DNA of 64,000 nt from Thermosulfuriphilus ammonigenes (GTDB lineage Bacteria > Desulfobacterota > Thermodesulfobacteria > Thermodesulfobacteriales > ST65). Shown one piece after another: positions 1 to 8,492 of the stretch. Numbering within the stretch: the stretch's first letter is position 1; the number at the start of each line of letters is the position of its first letter. The DNA lies in contig NZ_CP048877.1 in the NCBI RefSeq assembly GCF_011207455.1, positions 426,576 through 490,575 on the forward strand, in the 5' to 3' direction. The translations under genes and the position numbers were made by a program. Under the pieces are notes generated by a model. That model was not told the DNA's origin. It did no database searches and saw nothing but the letters and a program-made list of their open reading frames with translations.

Positions 1-2
1 TC

Positions 3-1205
3 TTTTTGGTAGACCAGATGAATGAGCTGCCCACCGCCCGCGGCCAGGCCGATATCAACATAGCCCTTAGTCTTGGCCAGGATCCCTCCAGCATCAAATA
101 TGAGGGAGACTATTCCTTCCTCCTTAACTTACGCTACGGAGAGCTAACCCCCACAATAAAGGGGCAGGGGCAGTTTAATCAGCAGAGGCTTGACTATCAG
201 GCCAAGGTCAACCTGGCCCAAGAGGAAGTAGACCTTAAGGGATGGGTCAAAGACTATCTTGCCCCCTCCCCTACTTTCCGCCTTGACTTAAGTAGCCAGA
301 CCCTCAATCTTGACCATCTTCTGGCGGCCGCGGCCCTGGTCCCCAAATCATCTCCGAAAGGGAAAAGGAGTGGCCCAGGGGCCGCCCCGGATAGGAAAGA
401 AGCCTTTCCCGACATTCAGGCCTCCGGCCAGGTGGAAATAGCTCGTCTTCTTTACCAGAAGCTGGCCCTGGAAGATTTCAGGGCCAGCTGGCACCTCAAG
501 GGGGGAGCCCTCAAGGTTCGGGATTTCTCGGCCAAGATGGCCCAGGGGCTTATTCAAGGAGGGATTCAGCTTGACCTAAATGACCCCCGGCTAGGCTATA
601 AGGGAGAGATCGATGTCTCCGACCTTAAGCTGGGGGATTTTATCTCCCAGGCCCTGGCCATTCCCAGCCCTCCTATCACAGGGCTATTTCGCTCCCGTCT
701 TGTCTTCTCTGGCCGAGGAACAGAATGGGCTTCCATCAAAAGAAGCCTTTCGGCCGACGGAGACTACGGCCTTCTCCACGGGGCCTTCAAAGAGAGCCTG
801 GTCACCCTGGCCATCTCCCAGGCCCTGGGGCTTGAAGATCTGAGAACCCTTTCCTTTAGAGAAATAAAGGGAAATGTCAGAATCCGCCGGGGCCGGGTAG
901 AGACCGAGGCCCTGCTTACCAGCGACTATCTTTCGCTAAAGGCCAAAGGATTTATCGGCCTTGACGGAAGCCTCGACCTGCCCCTTAAGATCAAACTCTT
1001 TGCCCCTCTGGCCGAGAAGTTCGCCCGCCGCCTCCCTGGGGGAAAATATCTCCTTAACGAAAGAGGAGAGGCCGAGCTTGATCTCTACCTCAAAGGTTCT
1101 CTGTCTGGCCCCAGGGTGTCTCTTAACACCAGGGCCATAGAGAAAAAACTAAAAAAGGAGCTTCCCCAGAGGCTCTTCCAGAAACTCGGGATTCCCTGGC
1201 GTTAG
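3..1205 (+). CDS. AsmA-like protein, 3' part only
   Basis: Only the C-terminal 400 residues are in the window. The frame is open from base 3 and no convincing start or signal peptide is visible. The sequence has the beta-rich repetitive character of the AsmA/DUF748 family: alternating polar and hydrophobic strands, and a C-terminal block near residues 260-390 in which a hydrophobic core leads into strands of the type 'LSLKAKGFIGLDGSLDLPLK'. AsmA-like proteins sit in the inner membrane and periplasm and are linked to outer-membrane assembly and lipid transfer. The stop overlaps the stop of the convergent RND gene by four bases. The AsmA assignment rests on overall pattern, not on a catalytic motif. 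Confidence 0.7.
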   Translation, partial: FLVDQMNELPTARGQADINIALSLGQDPSSIKYEGDYSFLLNLRYGELTPTIKGQGQFNQQRLDYQAKVNLAQEEVDLKGWVKDYLAPSPTFRLDLSSQTLNLDHLLAAAALVPKSSPKGKRSGPGAAPDRKEAFPDIQASGQVEIARLLYQKLALEDFRASWHLKGGALKVRDFSAKMAQGLIQGGIQLDLNDPRLGYKGEIDVSDLKLGDFISQALAIPSPPITGLFRSRLVFSGRGTEWASIKRSLSADGDYGLLHGAFKESLVTLAISQALGLEDLRTLSFREIKGNVRIRRGRVETEALLTSDYLSLKAKGFIGLDGSLDLPLKIKLFAPLAEKFARRLPGGKYLLNERGEAELDLYLKGSLSGPRVSLNTRAIEKKLKKELPQRLFQKLGIPWR

Positions 1206-4200
1206 CCCTCGACCTTCGATCCCGGCCCGGGGGAAGGCCTCTTCCCCACAAGGTCGTTAAGGATCAGATAACAACAGGGAACCAGCACCAGGGTAATGGC
1301 CGTGGCCACCAGGACTCCAAAGCCCAGGCTGATGGCCATGGGGATCAAAACCCTGGCCTGGATGCTCTTTTCAAAGATCATGGGCATAAGGCCGGCAAAG
1401 GTGGTCAGAGTGGTGAGGACCACGGGGCGAAAGCGGTCCGAAGAGGCCTTGACCACTGCCGCAAGGGCCTCCTCTCCCTTTTGCCGATACCAGCGGATCC
1501 GGTCAAGGAGCACCAGGGCATCGTTAACCACCACTCCCGATAGCCCCACAATCCCAAACATGCTGAGAATAGAGAGGTTGTAGCCCATAATGATGTGCCC
1601 CAAAAAGGCCCCCACGATCCCAAAGGGAATGGCCACCATGATGATAAAGGGCTGTAGATAGGACTTAAGGGGCACTGCCAGAAGAACATAAATAAGAAGT
1701 AGGGCCAACAGGAGCCCCCTGATGACCTCCAGGGTTGACTCGGCCTCTTCTTTACCCTCCCCTTCGAGAGAATAAATCAACCCCGGATGTTCTCTCTTTA
1801 GGCGAGGAAGATAATCTTGCAGGAGGTGATCCCTCAGTTCTTTGGCGTTGGTCACCTTTTCGTCTATTTCGGCCTGAACGTAGATCACCCGCCGGCGGTC
1901 GAGCCGATCAAGCTGGACATAGCTCCGGCTGCGGTCTATCTCGGCCACCTCAGACAGGGGAATCTGGCGACCATCGGCCAGGATGAGGCGCATATTCTGA
2001 AGATAAAAGAGACTGCGGCGCTCATCTTCCGGATAGCGAACCAGGACCTGAACCTCATCCTCTCCTCGCTGGAATCTTATGGCCTCAACCCCGTAAAAGG
2101 CTCCTCTTACGGCCCGGGCCAGATCCAGAAGGGTGATCCCCAATTGTCTGGCCCCGGGTTTGAGACGGAAACGAAGCTCATCTTTACCGGGAACATAGCT
2201 GTCTTCCAGATCGTGAACCCCGGGAAAGGAGCGAAGATGGGCCTTTAACTCCTCCACGGTCTTGAGTAATTCGGCCTCCCGGCGGTGGGAAAGGGCCACC
2301 TCTACAGGCTTTCCCAGGCCAAAGAGCTGGCTCTGGAAGACGACGCTCTCGGCCCCCGGCACCGGGCCGGTCTCCTTACGCCAGAGACGGACAAGCTCCT
2401 GAGAGCTTATCCCCGGCCGATCCTGTCCGGGAACAAGCTCCAGGGTGATCTGGGCCAGATGGGATCCCTGTTGAAGAAGCCCGGCCTTATGACCGTGCCT
2501 TTGCTGATGAAATCCGGTGTAAAGGAGGCTGTAGCGAAGAAGGGAGCCTTTACCCGACCAGTGTTTCTCCTCTTCTAATCTTTTAACTGCCCGCCGGCCG
2601 GCGGCCTCTATCTGCCGGGCCACAGAAAGGGTCTCCTCAATGGGAGTGCCGGGAGGCATGGTCAGACGGCAGACCACATCGTCCCCCTCTACCCGGGGGA
2701 AAAAGGTGTATTTGATGCGCCCCCCGAAAAAGAGGGAAAGAACCACCAGAAGCACCAGAAGCCAGAAACTGAAGGTCACGTAGCGCCAGTTAAGAGTCCA
2801 GGTAAGTAGCCGGTGATAGGGACCACGGACAAAATTTCTCACCGGGGCGGCCAATGGCCCCGGACGATGGAGAAAAGAGGTTCCCCGTCTGGAAAGATGG
2901 GCCGGAAGCACCAAAAGGGCCTCCAGCAGAGAGCCAGCCAAGACGGCAATAACCACCAGGGGGATGACCCGAATGAACTTTCCCATCATGCCTGTCCCCA
3001 GAAGAAGGGGCAGAAAGGCCGCCATGGTGGTCAGGACAGAAAAGACCACCGGCACGAAAACCCTCATGGTGCCCTCTATGGCTGCCTCTTCCGGGGCAAG
3101 CCCCCGTTCCCGGTGGCGATGGATGCTTTCGCCAATCACGATGGCGTCATCAACCACAATTCCTAAAACGAGGATGAAGGCAAACAGGGAAATCATGTTG
3201 ATGGTGACCCCCAGGTGGGGAAGGAGAAAGAGACCAAAGGAGAAAGAGATGGGGATCCCCAGCATGATCCAGAAGGAAAGACCGGGGCTGAGGAATAGCC
3301 CCAACATGAGAAGGACAAGGATCATCCCAAGGGAGAGGTTCTTAAGTAAAAGGTGGAGCCGGGCCTTGAGAATGCGCGACATATCCACCGCCACTTCGGC
3401 CACCAGACCTTCGGGCAACTCTCGGTTTATCTCTTCGAGATGGTCTCGAACGGCACCGGCAATCTTGATGGCGTTCTGGCTACCAATACGGAAGACCTGG
3501 ATGATAACCGCCCGCTCTCCCTCAAAGAAGACCCAAAGATCAACCACATCCCTTAAGGAATCCTTGATCGTGGCCAGATCCCCTAGACGAACCTCTCTTC
3601 CTTCAGGGCCGACAAGGATGGGGAAGGTTCGGTAGTCCTCTCCCCGGTAGCGTTTCCCCTGGATACGCAGAAGGATCTCCCGAGAGGGGTCTTTTATCCG
3701 GCCGGCGGGAAGATCAAAGCTGGTCTCCCGAATAACCCGGGCCACCTCGTCCAAATTAAGCCCGTAGGCCCTGAGGGTCTCCTCCGGAATCTCCACGTGG
3801 ATCTCTTCAGGCCGGGTGCCGAAGAGTTCCACCTCCGTGATCCCCGGCAGGGCCAAAAGCTCATCCTTGACCCGCTCTCCCCAGTACTTGAGGGTCTTCT
3901 CCGGGGCCTTACCGTAAAGGGCCAGGGTGATAACGGGATATCGTCTCAGCCGTTTTCTGACAATGGGCCGCTCGGCCTCCTCCGGGAGAGTGGTCAGGCT
4001 ATCAACCTCCACCTTGACGTCATCGTAGAGTTTCCGGGCATCCCAGCCCCTTAAGACCTCTATGACTATCCGCCCCCGGCCCTCCTGGGCCACAGAACGA
4101 ATGCGCTTGATCCCGGCCAGGCCAGCCACCCTCTCCTCAATAGGCTTAATGAGGGAGTCTTCCACCTCTGCCGGCGAGGCTCCCCGATACTCTAGGCTTA

Positions 4201-4342
4201 TTTCTATCTCCTCCGGGCTCACGTCAGGGAAGGTCTCCACCACGATGGTCAAGGCGGTAAGGAGGCCAGATACAAAGATAAAGACCATCAAAAGATTGGC
4301 CGCCACGTGATTCTTGACAAACCAGGAAAATATTCCCCTCAT
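1202..4342 (-). CDS. RND-family efflux pump permease
   Basis: This is a full-length (1046 residues) inner-membrane RND transporter that would export drugs or other hydrophobic compounds using the proton gradient. The N-terminus has the usual cytoplasmic stub followed by the first membrane helix (about residues 12-32). Two large periplasmic loops separate the two six-helix bundles. The proton-relay pair Asp-Asp is present in 'GIVVDDAIVI' near residue 400, and the matching helix in the second half reads 'GVVVNDALVLLD', as in HAE-type pumps. It is the last gene of a tetR-tolC-hlyD-rnd operon on this strand and overlaps the adaptor gene by four bases. The substrate cannot be told from sequence. 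Confidence 0.93.
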   Translation of the reverse strand: MRGIFSWFVKNHVAANLLMVFIFVSGLLTALTIVVETFPDVSPEEIEISLEYRGASPAEVEDSLIKPIEERVAGLAGIKRIRSVAQEGRGRIVIEVLRGWDARKLYDDVKVEVDSLTTLPEEAERPIVRKRLRRYPVITLALYGKAPEKTLKYWGERVKDELLALPGITEVELFGTRPEEIHVEIPEETLRAYGLNLDEVARVIRETSFDLPAGRIKDPSREILLRIQGKRYRGEDYRTFPILVGPEGREVRLGDLATIKDSLRDVVDLWVFFEGERAVIIQVFRIGSQNAIKIAGAVRDHLEEINRELPEGLVAEVAVDMSRILKARLHLLLKNLSLGMILVLLMLGLFLSPGLSFWIMLGIPISFSFGLFLLPHLGVTINMISLFAFILVLGIVVDDAIVIGESIHRHRERGLAPEEAAIEGTMRVFVPVVFSVLTTMAAFLPLLLGTGMMGKFIRVIPLVVIAVLAGSLLEALLVLPAHLSRRGTSFLHRPGPLAAPVRNFVRGPYHRLLTWTLNWRYVTFSFWLLVLLVVLSLFFGGRIKYTFFPRVEGDDVVCRLTMPPGTPIEETLSVARQIEAAGRRAVKRLEEEKHWSGKGSLLRYSLLYTGFHQQRHGHKAGLLQQGSHLAQITLELVPGQDRPGISSQELVRLWRKETGPVPGAESVVFQSQLFGLGKPVEVALSHRREAELLKTVEELKAHLRSFPGVHDLEDSYVPGKDELRFRLKPGARQLGITLLDLARAVRGAFYGVEAIRFQRGEDEVQVLVRYPEDERRSLFYLQNMRLILADGRQIPLSEVAEIDRSRSYVQLDRLDRRRVIYVQAEIDEKVTNAKELRDHLLQDYLPRLKREHPGLIYSLEGEGKEEAESTLEVIRGLLLALLLIYVLLAVPLKSYLQPFIIMVAIPFGIVGAFLGHIIMGYNLSILSMFGIVGLSGVVVNDALVLLDRIRWYRQKGEEALAAVVKASSDRFRPVVLTTLTTFAGLMPMIFEKSIQARVLIPMAISLGFGVLVATAITLVLVPCCYLILNDLVGKRPSPGPGSKVEG

Positions 4343-5490
4343 GGCAGGACCTTTACCCTCATGGCCTCAGTAACCCCGGAGAGGGGGGATAGAACCACCA
4401 GGTCACCGGGGTTAAGACCGGAGACAATCACGGCCCTGTCGGGCTCCAGGCGGGCCACTTCCACCGGGCGGATGTGCAACCGGGAGGACTTATCAACCAC
4501 GTAAACCTGCCAGAGACCCTTTTCGCTGTAATGAAGAGCCTTTCGAGGCAGGACAAAGGCCTTTTTGAGAAGATGCCCTTTGAGATGCACCTCAGCGAAG
4601 AGACCGGGCAGAAGAGGAGGACGTCGAGAAAAGGGGCTTTTTACCCGGACATATACCGTCAGAAGGCGCGTTTTTTCGTCTAACTGGGCGGCGGCTCGAA
4701 CAACCCTCCCCGACCAGACAACCGGTACGCCGGCAGGGCGCACGACCACCCGGGCCTTGGCCCCCTGAGGACTGGTTATTCCCGGAACATCTATCCACCG
4801 GAGATCTTGGGCCGAAAGGGAGATGGCAACTTCTACCTCCCTGACCTCATAGACTCGAGCTAACTCCTGACCAGGAGCCACCTGCTGGCCAAGCTCAACT
4901 TTGGCCTCTATAACCCGGCCATCAAAGGGGGCTTTAATCTCCGTGCGGGCCAGATTCACCCTGGCCTGCATCACAGCGGCCTCGGCCGCCTTGACCTTGG
5001 CCCGGGCCGCGGCCAGCTGGGGCCTCTTGGCCACCAGATCAGGTACGGGGATATCTCCCCTTAACCGATGCCACTCCTCCCTGGCCGTCTGGGACTGGGC
5101 TTCAAGCTCGGCCAAAACCCGGCGAGCCTCAAGAAGCTCGGCCTCAGCCTGGGCCAGGGCTGTTTGGTAGTCTTGAGGGTCAAGTCGAAGGAGAACCTCT
5201 CCGGCCCGAAAGTGTCCCCCCGTTATCAGGGAGGGGGCCAGGTAGATTACCTGACCGGCCACCTGGGCCGAGAGGGTCCCGGAGCGTAGCGGAATCACCG
5301 TACCATAGGCCGAGATCTCCACCTGATGGGCCTGAGGGACAGCCTTGATAACCTTTACCGCCGGAACGTAAGGGGCCCGGGGCTTGCGTTTGAGCTCGGG
5401 CTTGCGAGAGATGATAAGGCCACTTAGCCCTACGGCCAACAGCAAGATGAGCAAGGCTAGGGCAAACTGGAGGAATCTTCTTCTGTCCAT
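4339..5490 (-). CDS. HlyD-type periplasmic adaptor of RND pump
   Basis: This is the membrane-fusion protein that links the RND pump to its outer-membrane channel. Residues 6-24 form an N-terminal membrane anchor. The split lipoyl (barrel-sandwich) halves flank an alpha-hairpin rich in Ala, Glu and Leu (roughly residues 110-180), and 'IKAPFDGRVIEAKVELGQ' is the typical second lipoyl half. The ATG at 5490 is chosen because AGGTG lies just upstream and the reading frame turns hydrophobic right after 'MDRRRF'. The open frame extends 46 codons further upstream into the tolC gene, but that part looks non-coding. It lies 4 bases after the tolC stop and overlaps the pump gene by 4, so translation is probably coupled. 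Confidence 0.92.
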   Translation of the reverse strand: MDRRRFLQFALALLILLLAVGLSGLIISRKPELKRKPRAPYVPAVKVIKAVPQAHQVEISAYGTVIPLRSGTLSAQVAGQVIYLAPSLITGGHFRAGEVLLRLDPQDYQTALAQAEAELLEARRVLAELEAQSQTAREEWHRLRGDIPVPDLVAKRPQLAAARAKVKAAEAAVMQARVNLARTEIKAPFDGRVIEAKVELGQQVAPGQELARVYEVREVEVAISLSAQDLRWIDVPGITSPQGAKARVVVRPAGVPVVWSGRVVRAAAQLDEKTRLLTVYVRVKSPFSRRPPLLPGLFAEVHLKGHLLKKAFVLPRKALHYSEKGLWQVYVVDKSSRLHIRPVEVARLEPDRAVIVSGLNPGDLVVLSPLSGVTEAMRVKVLP

Positions 5491-5494
5491 GGTT

Positions 5495-6913
5495 TCACCT
5501 GGTCTTTCTATCAAGGTTGGGCCAGGAACCTCCAAGGGCCCGATAAAGTGAGACCCGGTTAAGGAAAAGGGCCTGCCGGGCCTCATAGACCGCCCTTGTG
5601 GTCTCAAGATACCGACGGCGGGCCTCAAGGAGAGCGGTGGCCTCCAGGACGCCGGCCTGATAGCGTCGCCCCTTAAGCTCCCACTGGATCTTGAGGGCCT
5701 CTTGTTGCCGGAGGCGCTGGTCCAAGATCTGAGCCAGCTTCTCTTCGGCCAAAAGGGCCGATTCCACCTCGTAGAAGGCCTGAAGAACCGTCTTCATATA
5801 GGTGGCCTCGGCACTTTCAGCCCGGGCCCTGGCCGCCATCTCCTGGGCCTTAAGGGCCCCGGCATCAAAAAGGGGCTGGCTTAAAGAGACGGCCAGCTGC
5901 CACCATCTATTCTCCGGCCGAAGGAGATCTTTTAGGGCCGTAGAAATACGGCCCATATCGGCGGTGAGTTTTATACTCGGAAAGCGGGCGGCTCTGGCCG
6001 CGGCCGCTTGGGCCCGGGCCGCGGCCAGAGCCGCCCGGGCTGACCTTATGTCCGGACGTCGGAGAAGCAGCTCCGAGGGAAGACCGGCCGGGGGCGGGGA
6101 AAGGTTAAGTTCACACAGAGAAGAGGCCCGCCGGGGGCCTGAGCCCGGATAAACACCGGCAAGGAGATCCAGTTTCTGCCCCAAAGACTTAAGCTCCTTA
6201 AGCAGGACCAGACGGTCAGCCTTTTTTTGGGCCAGGAGGGACTCCTGAACCTTAACCGTGGCCAGATCCACCACCCCTTGTGAAAAACGCTCCTGTAAGA
6301 TGGCCAGTAACCGGGACTCCAGGTCGATCTCTTCCTCAAGGACCGAAAGCTGGCACAGGGAAAAGGCCCGTTTCAAGTAGGTACTTACGGCCTCGGCCAC
6401 CAGGATCTGAGCCAGGGCCTGACGATCCTCCTCGGCCTGGAGAAGCCTGAGATAGGCTGCCTGAGACTCTTTTGAGAGCCGACGCCAGAGGTCAACCTCA
6501 TAGGAGGCCGCCAGAGAGGAGTTAAAACGACCAATAATATAACTGGGGCTGCGGGTAAAAAAGGGCCCAAAAATGACATTCCGCTCCCGTCTTCCCTGAA
6601 AGTTAAAGTCGAGCCGGGGGAAGCGGGCCGCCCGGGCCACACGACTCTGGGCCTTCATCTCGGCCACCCGGGCCACGGCCTGACGGAGGTCGTAGTTATG
6701 CTTGAGGACCCGAGCCACCAACTCATCTAGGGCCGGATCAGCGAAATCCTGCCACCAGTTGTCCGGGGGCGGCGTCAGACTAGAGGAGCGGGGAGCAGAA
6801 AGATAGTGCGGCGGAGGTTTAAGGGGAGAAAGGGGCTGGGTGACCGGCCTGCCGCAGGCGACAAGCCAAAGGGAGAGGGACAGGCAGATCCCCACCAGGC
6901 CTGATCTTATCAT
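5495..6913 (-). CDS. TolC/OprM-like outer-membrane efflux lipoprotein (NodT family)
   Basis: This outer-membrane channel completes the tripartite efflux pump. The N-terminus is a lipoprotein signal ending in a lipobox 'LVAC' followed by Gly (Cys at about residue 20). It is followed by the family opening 'DNWWQDFADPALDELVARVLKHNYDL'-type region, which is characteristic of OprM/NodT proteins. Long Ala/Arg/Leu-rich helices typical of the TolC barrel-tunnel repeat make up the rest, in two homologous halves, and the length (472) is normal. Its start overlaps the stop of the tetR gene by four bases. Confidence 0.92.
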   Translation of the reverse strand: MIRSGLVGICLSLSLWLVACGRPVTQPLSPLKPPPHYLSAPRSSSLTPPPDNWWQDFADPALDELVARVLKHNYDLRQAVARVAEMKAQSRVARAARFPRLDFNFQGRRERNVIFGPFFTRSPSYIIGRFNSSLAASYEVDLWRRLSKESQAAYLRLLQAEEDRQALAQILVAEAVSTYLKRAFSLCQLSVLEEEIDLESRLLAILQERFSQGVVDLATVKVQESLLAQKKADRLVLLKELKSLGQKLDLLAGVYPGSGPRRASSLCELNLSPPPAGLPSELLLRRPDIRSARAALAAARAQAAAARAARFPSIKLTADMGRISTALKDLLRPENRWWQLAVSLSQPLFDAGALKAQEMAARARAESAEATYMKTVLQAFYEVESALLAEEKLAQILDQRLRQQEALKIQWELKGRRYQAGVLEATALLEARRRYLETTRAVYEARQALFLNRVSLYRALGGSWPNLDRKTR

Positions 6914-7533
6914 ATTTCTTCCGCCTCCAGACCCAGACCCCTTAGGGAGAAGGTGACGATGTGCTCAATGATTCGGGCCTTAAGGGCGTCATCATAGGGC
7001 TGTTTCAAAAGGGCACTTACCTTAGGCCGGGCCACATTGAAGTGGATAATCTGGGCCATGATGCTCAAGACGGAGAGAAAAAGACGGTCTTGGGGATGGC
7101 TGGGAGGCAAAAAAGGACGAAGCAAAGAGACGACCTCCGAGAAAAAGGGCCTTAAGCCCTGGTCAATGATAATTGAAAGGGCCTCGGTTGGTTGGGTAAG
7201 TTCTCGAAACATAAGCCGCCGGTGCCGCAAACGTTCCTCCTCATCCAAAGGACCATCGATGATAGAAACCGTCAGGGCCCGGATAACCTCTGCGGCCGAG
7301 GCTGGACTGTCTCCTACCAGGGCCCGAAAATGTTCCCGAACTTTTTGAGTCCGCGGTAACCATCGAGAGCGAAAGACCTCAAGGTAGAGATCCCTCTTGC
7401 ACCCGAAGTGGTAGTTGACCGCGGCCACATTACAGCCGGCCACCCGGGTTATCTCCCGTACGCTGACCTCTCGGTAACCACGCTCACCAAACAGCCGTTC
7501 GGCGGCCTCAAGAAGCCTTTCTCTGGTATTCAT
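6910..7533 (-). CDS. TetR/AcrR-family regulator of the efflux operon
   Basis: Residues 1-50 form the TetR helix-turn-helix, ending in the signature 'VNYHFGCKRDLYLEVF'. The C-terminal half, with conserved 'RLMFRELTQPTEA', resembles the CerR/DUF1956-type ligand-binding domain of YbiH-like regulators. It is the first gene of the efflux operon and overlaps tolC by four bases, so it most likely represses its own operon and is released by a pump substrate. The ATG at 7533 is used; an in-frame TTG lies 12 bases upstream and neither has a strong ribosome binding site. The operator could not be identified. Confidence 0.9.
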   Translation of the reverse strand: MNTRERLLEAAERLFGERGYREVSVREITRVAGCNVAAVNYHFGCKRDLYLEVFRSRWLPRTQKVREHFRALVGDSPASAAEVIRALTVSIIDGPLDEEERLRHRRLMFRELTQPTEALSIIIDQGLRPFFSEVVSLLRPFLPPSHPQDRLFLSVLSIMAQIIHFNVARPKVSALLKQPYDDALKARIIEHIVTFSLRGLGLEAEEI

Positions 7534-7682
7534 AAGGGTCTGCAAACAGGTGTTTTAAACGGATATATCAAGCAAATGTTTAAGGGACAAGGAAAAAACA
7601 TCGACCAAAGAAAAGAATTCAAGGAAGATCTTTTAAATAAAAAACGGTGCATAAAACACAGAGGAAGGAATAGCCATAAGGC

Positions 7683-7712
7683 CCCCCTGCCCTTAGAACC
7701 GGGGGCAGGGGG
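7683..7712 (-). terminator. GC-rich hairpin after desulforedoxin-like gene
   Basis: A perfect 10-bp stem (CCCCTGCCC-type arm at 7683-7692, matching arm at 7703-7712, 10-base loop) lies 27 bases beyond the stop of the gene ending at 7740. No T-run follows on the minus strand, so it may be a Rho-assisted terminator or a transcript-stabilising structure rather than a classical intrinsic terminator. Confidence 0.5.
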
Positions 7713-7739
7713 CGAAACTGATGGCCTTAAAGGGGGGAT

Positions 7740-8051
7740 CTAATCCATAGCCACCATGGGCTGGTTGCAGCAGACCGGAGGCTCAGAGCCCGCAGGGATC
7801 TCTTCGTAACGGTTACAAACCGGACAATAATAACGAACCGTCTCCTGGGATGGACTTTGGGTCATAACATAGCCCTCTACCTGAAACTGGGCCTCCGTAC
7901 TTGTCCCGGGCATATAGATCCCCAGGGGAACCAGCTTTCGGCTTTCGCCCTCACACTCCACCAGATACTTCCAGAGACGGTCAAGGGCGGCCTCTTCCTC
8001 TTTGGTTTCGGGGATGAAACGAACAATCTGTTTATCAAACTCGAACTTCAT
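7740..8051 (-). CDS. Small protein with C-terminal desulforedoxin-like metal site
   Basis: This 103-residue protein has an unrecognised N-terminal part (about 1-70) followed by a four-cysteine metal site, 'YYCPVCNRYEEIP' and then 'PPVCCNQPM'. The C-x2-C plus adjacent C-C layout is that of desulforedoxin and the N-terminal domain of desulfoferrodoxin, which bind one Fe. Here the site is at the C-terminus. It follows the rubredoxin gene by 15 bases, so the two are probably one electron-transfer or oxidative-stress operon. The function of the N-terminal part is unknown. The gene starts at an ATG preceded by a GAGAGGAAG ribosome binding site. Confidence 0.75.
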   Translation of the reverse strand: MKFEFDKQIVRFIPETKEEEAALDRLWKYLVECEGESRKLVPLGIYMPGTSTEAQFQVEGYVMTQSPSQETVRYYCPVCNRYEEIPAGSEPPVCCNQPMVAMD

Positions 8052-8066
8052 CTTCCTCTCCTTTCT

Positions 8067-8270
8067 CTATTTCTCTTCCTCTAGCTCGGCCATGGGCCTG
8101 AAGGCCTTCTTTGAAGCCCCACAGACCGGACAGCGCCAGTCATCAGGTAGGTCTTCAAAGGCCGTGCCCTTGGGAATCTTACCCTTGCGATCCCCCTTGG
8201 CCGGATTGTAGATGTAGCCACAGTTGGTGGTTGAACAAATATAAGCTCCCTCAAAGATATTCTCTGACAT
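8067..8270 (-). CDS. Rubredoxin with CX4C first knuckle
   Basis: This small iron protein carries single electrons, for example to rubrerythrin or oxygen/superoxide-reducing enzymes. The second knuckle is normal ('[10 protein letters not shown]'). The first is '[12 protein letters not shown]', with four residues between the cysteines instead of two, as reported for the unusual rubredoxin-2 type of Desulfovibrio. The usual 'Y-x-P-x-x-GD' and 'F-x-x-LPDDW' segments are present. The ATG at 8270 is preferred because an AGGAGG lies 7 bases before it; the in-frame ATG at 8276 sits directly against the same AGGAGG and is too close. Confidence 0.92.
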   Translation of the reverse strand: MSENIFEGAYICSTTNCGYIYNPAKGDRKGKIPKGTAFEDLPDDWRCPVCGASKKAFRPMAELEEEK

Positions 8271-8303
8271 AATCATTCCTCCTTTTTTAGGACAAGACTA
8301 AAT

Positions 8304-8340
8304 ATAGATTGTTTCTATCTTAGAAGATTTTTTAAGTCAA
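8304..8340 (-). promoter_or_regulatory. Candidate promoter with overlapping inverted repeat, rubredoxin operon
   Basis: On the minus strand TTGACT (8340-8335) is followed after 17 bases by TAGAAA (8317-8312). A 15-bp inverted repeat ATAGA-N5-TCTAT (8304-8318) covers the -10 element, as an operator of a PerR- or Fur-like repressor might. The rest of 8271-8492 is AT-rich with no gene seen. This is inference from pattern only. Confidence 0.35.
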
Positions 8341-8492
8341 GAAAAAAGCATTAAAGTTCTAAAATTCTTTATATTCTCCGGGGCTTCTTTCCCTTCCGGA
8401 AACAGGAAAAGACGGAAAAAGATTTAAAGCCCTGCTGTTTTTAGCTGTCAAGATCAGGGGTTATAGACAAATGATTGCAAGGTTTGGAGGGG

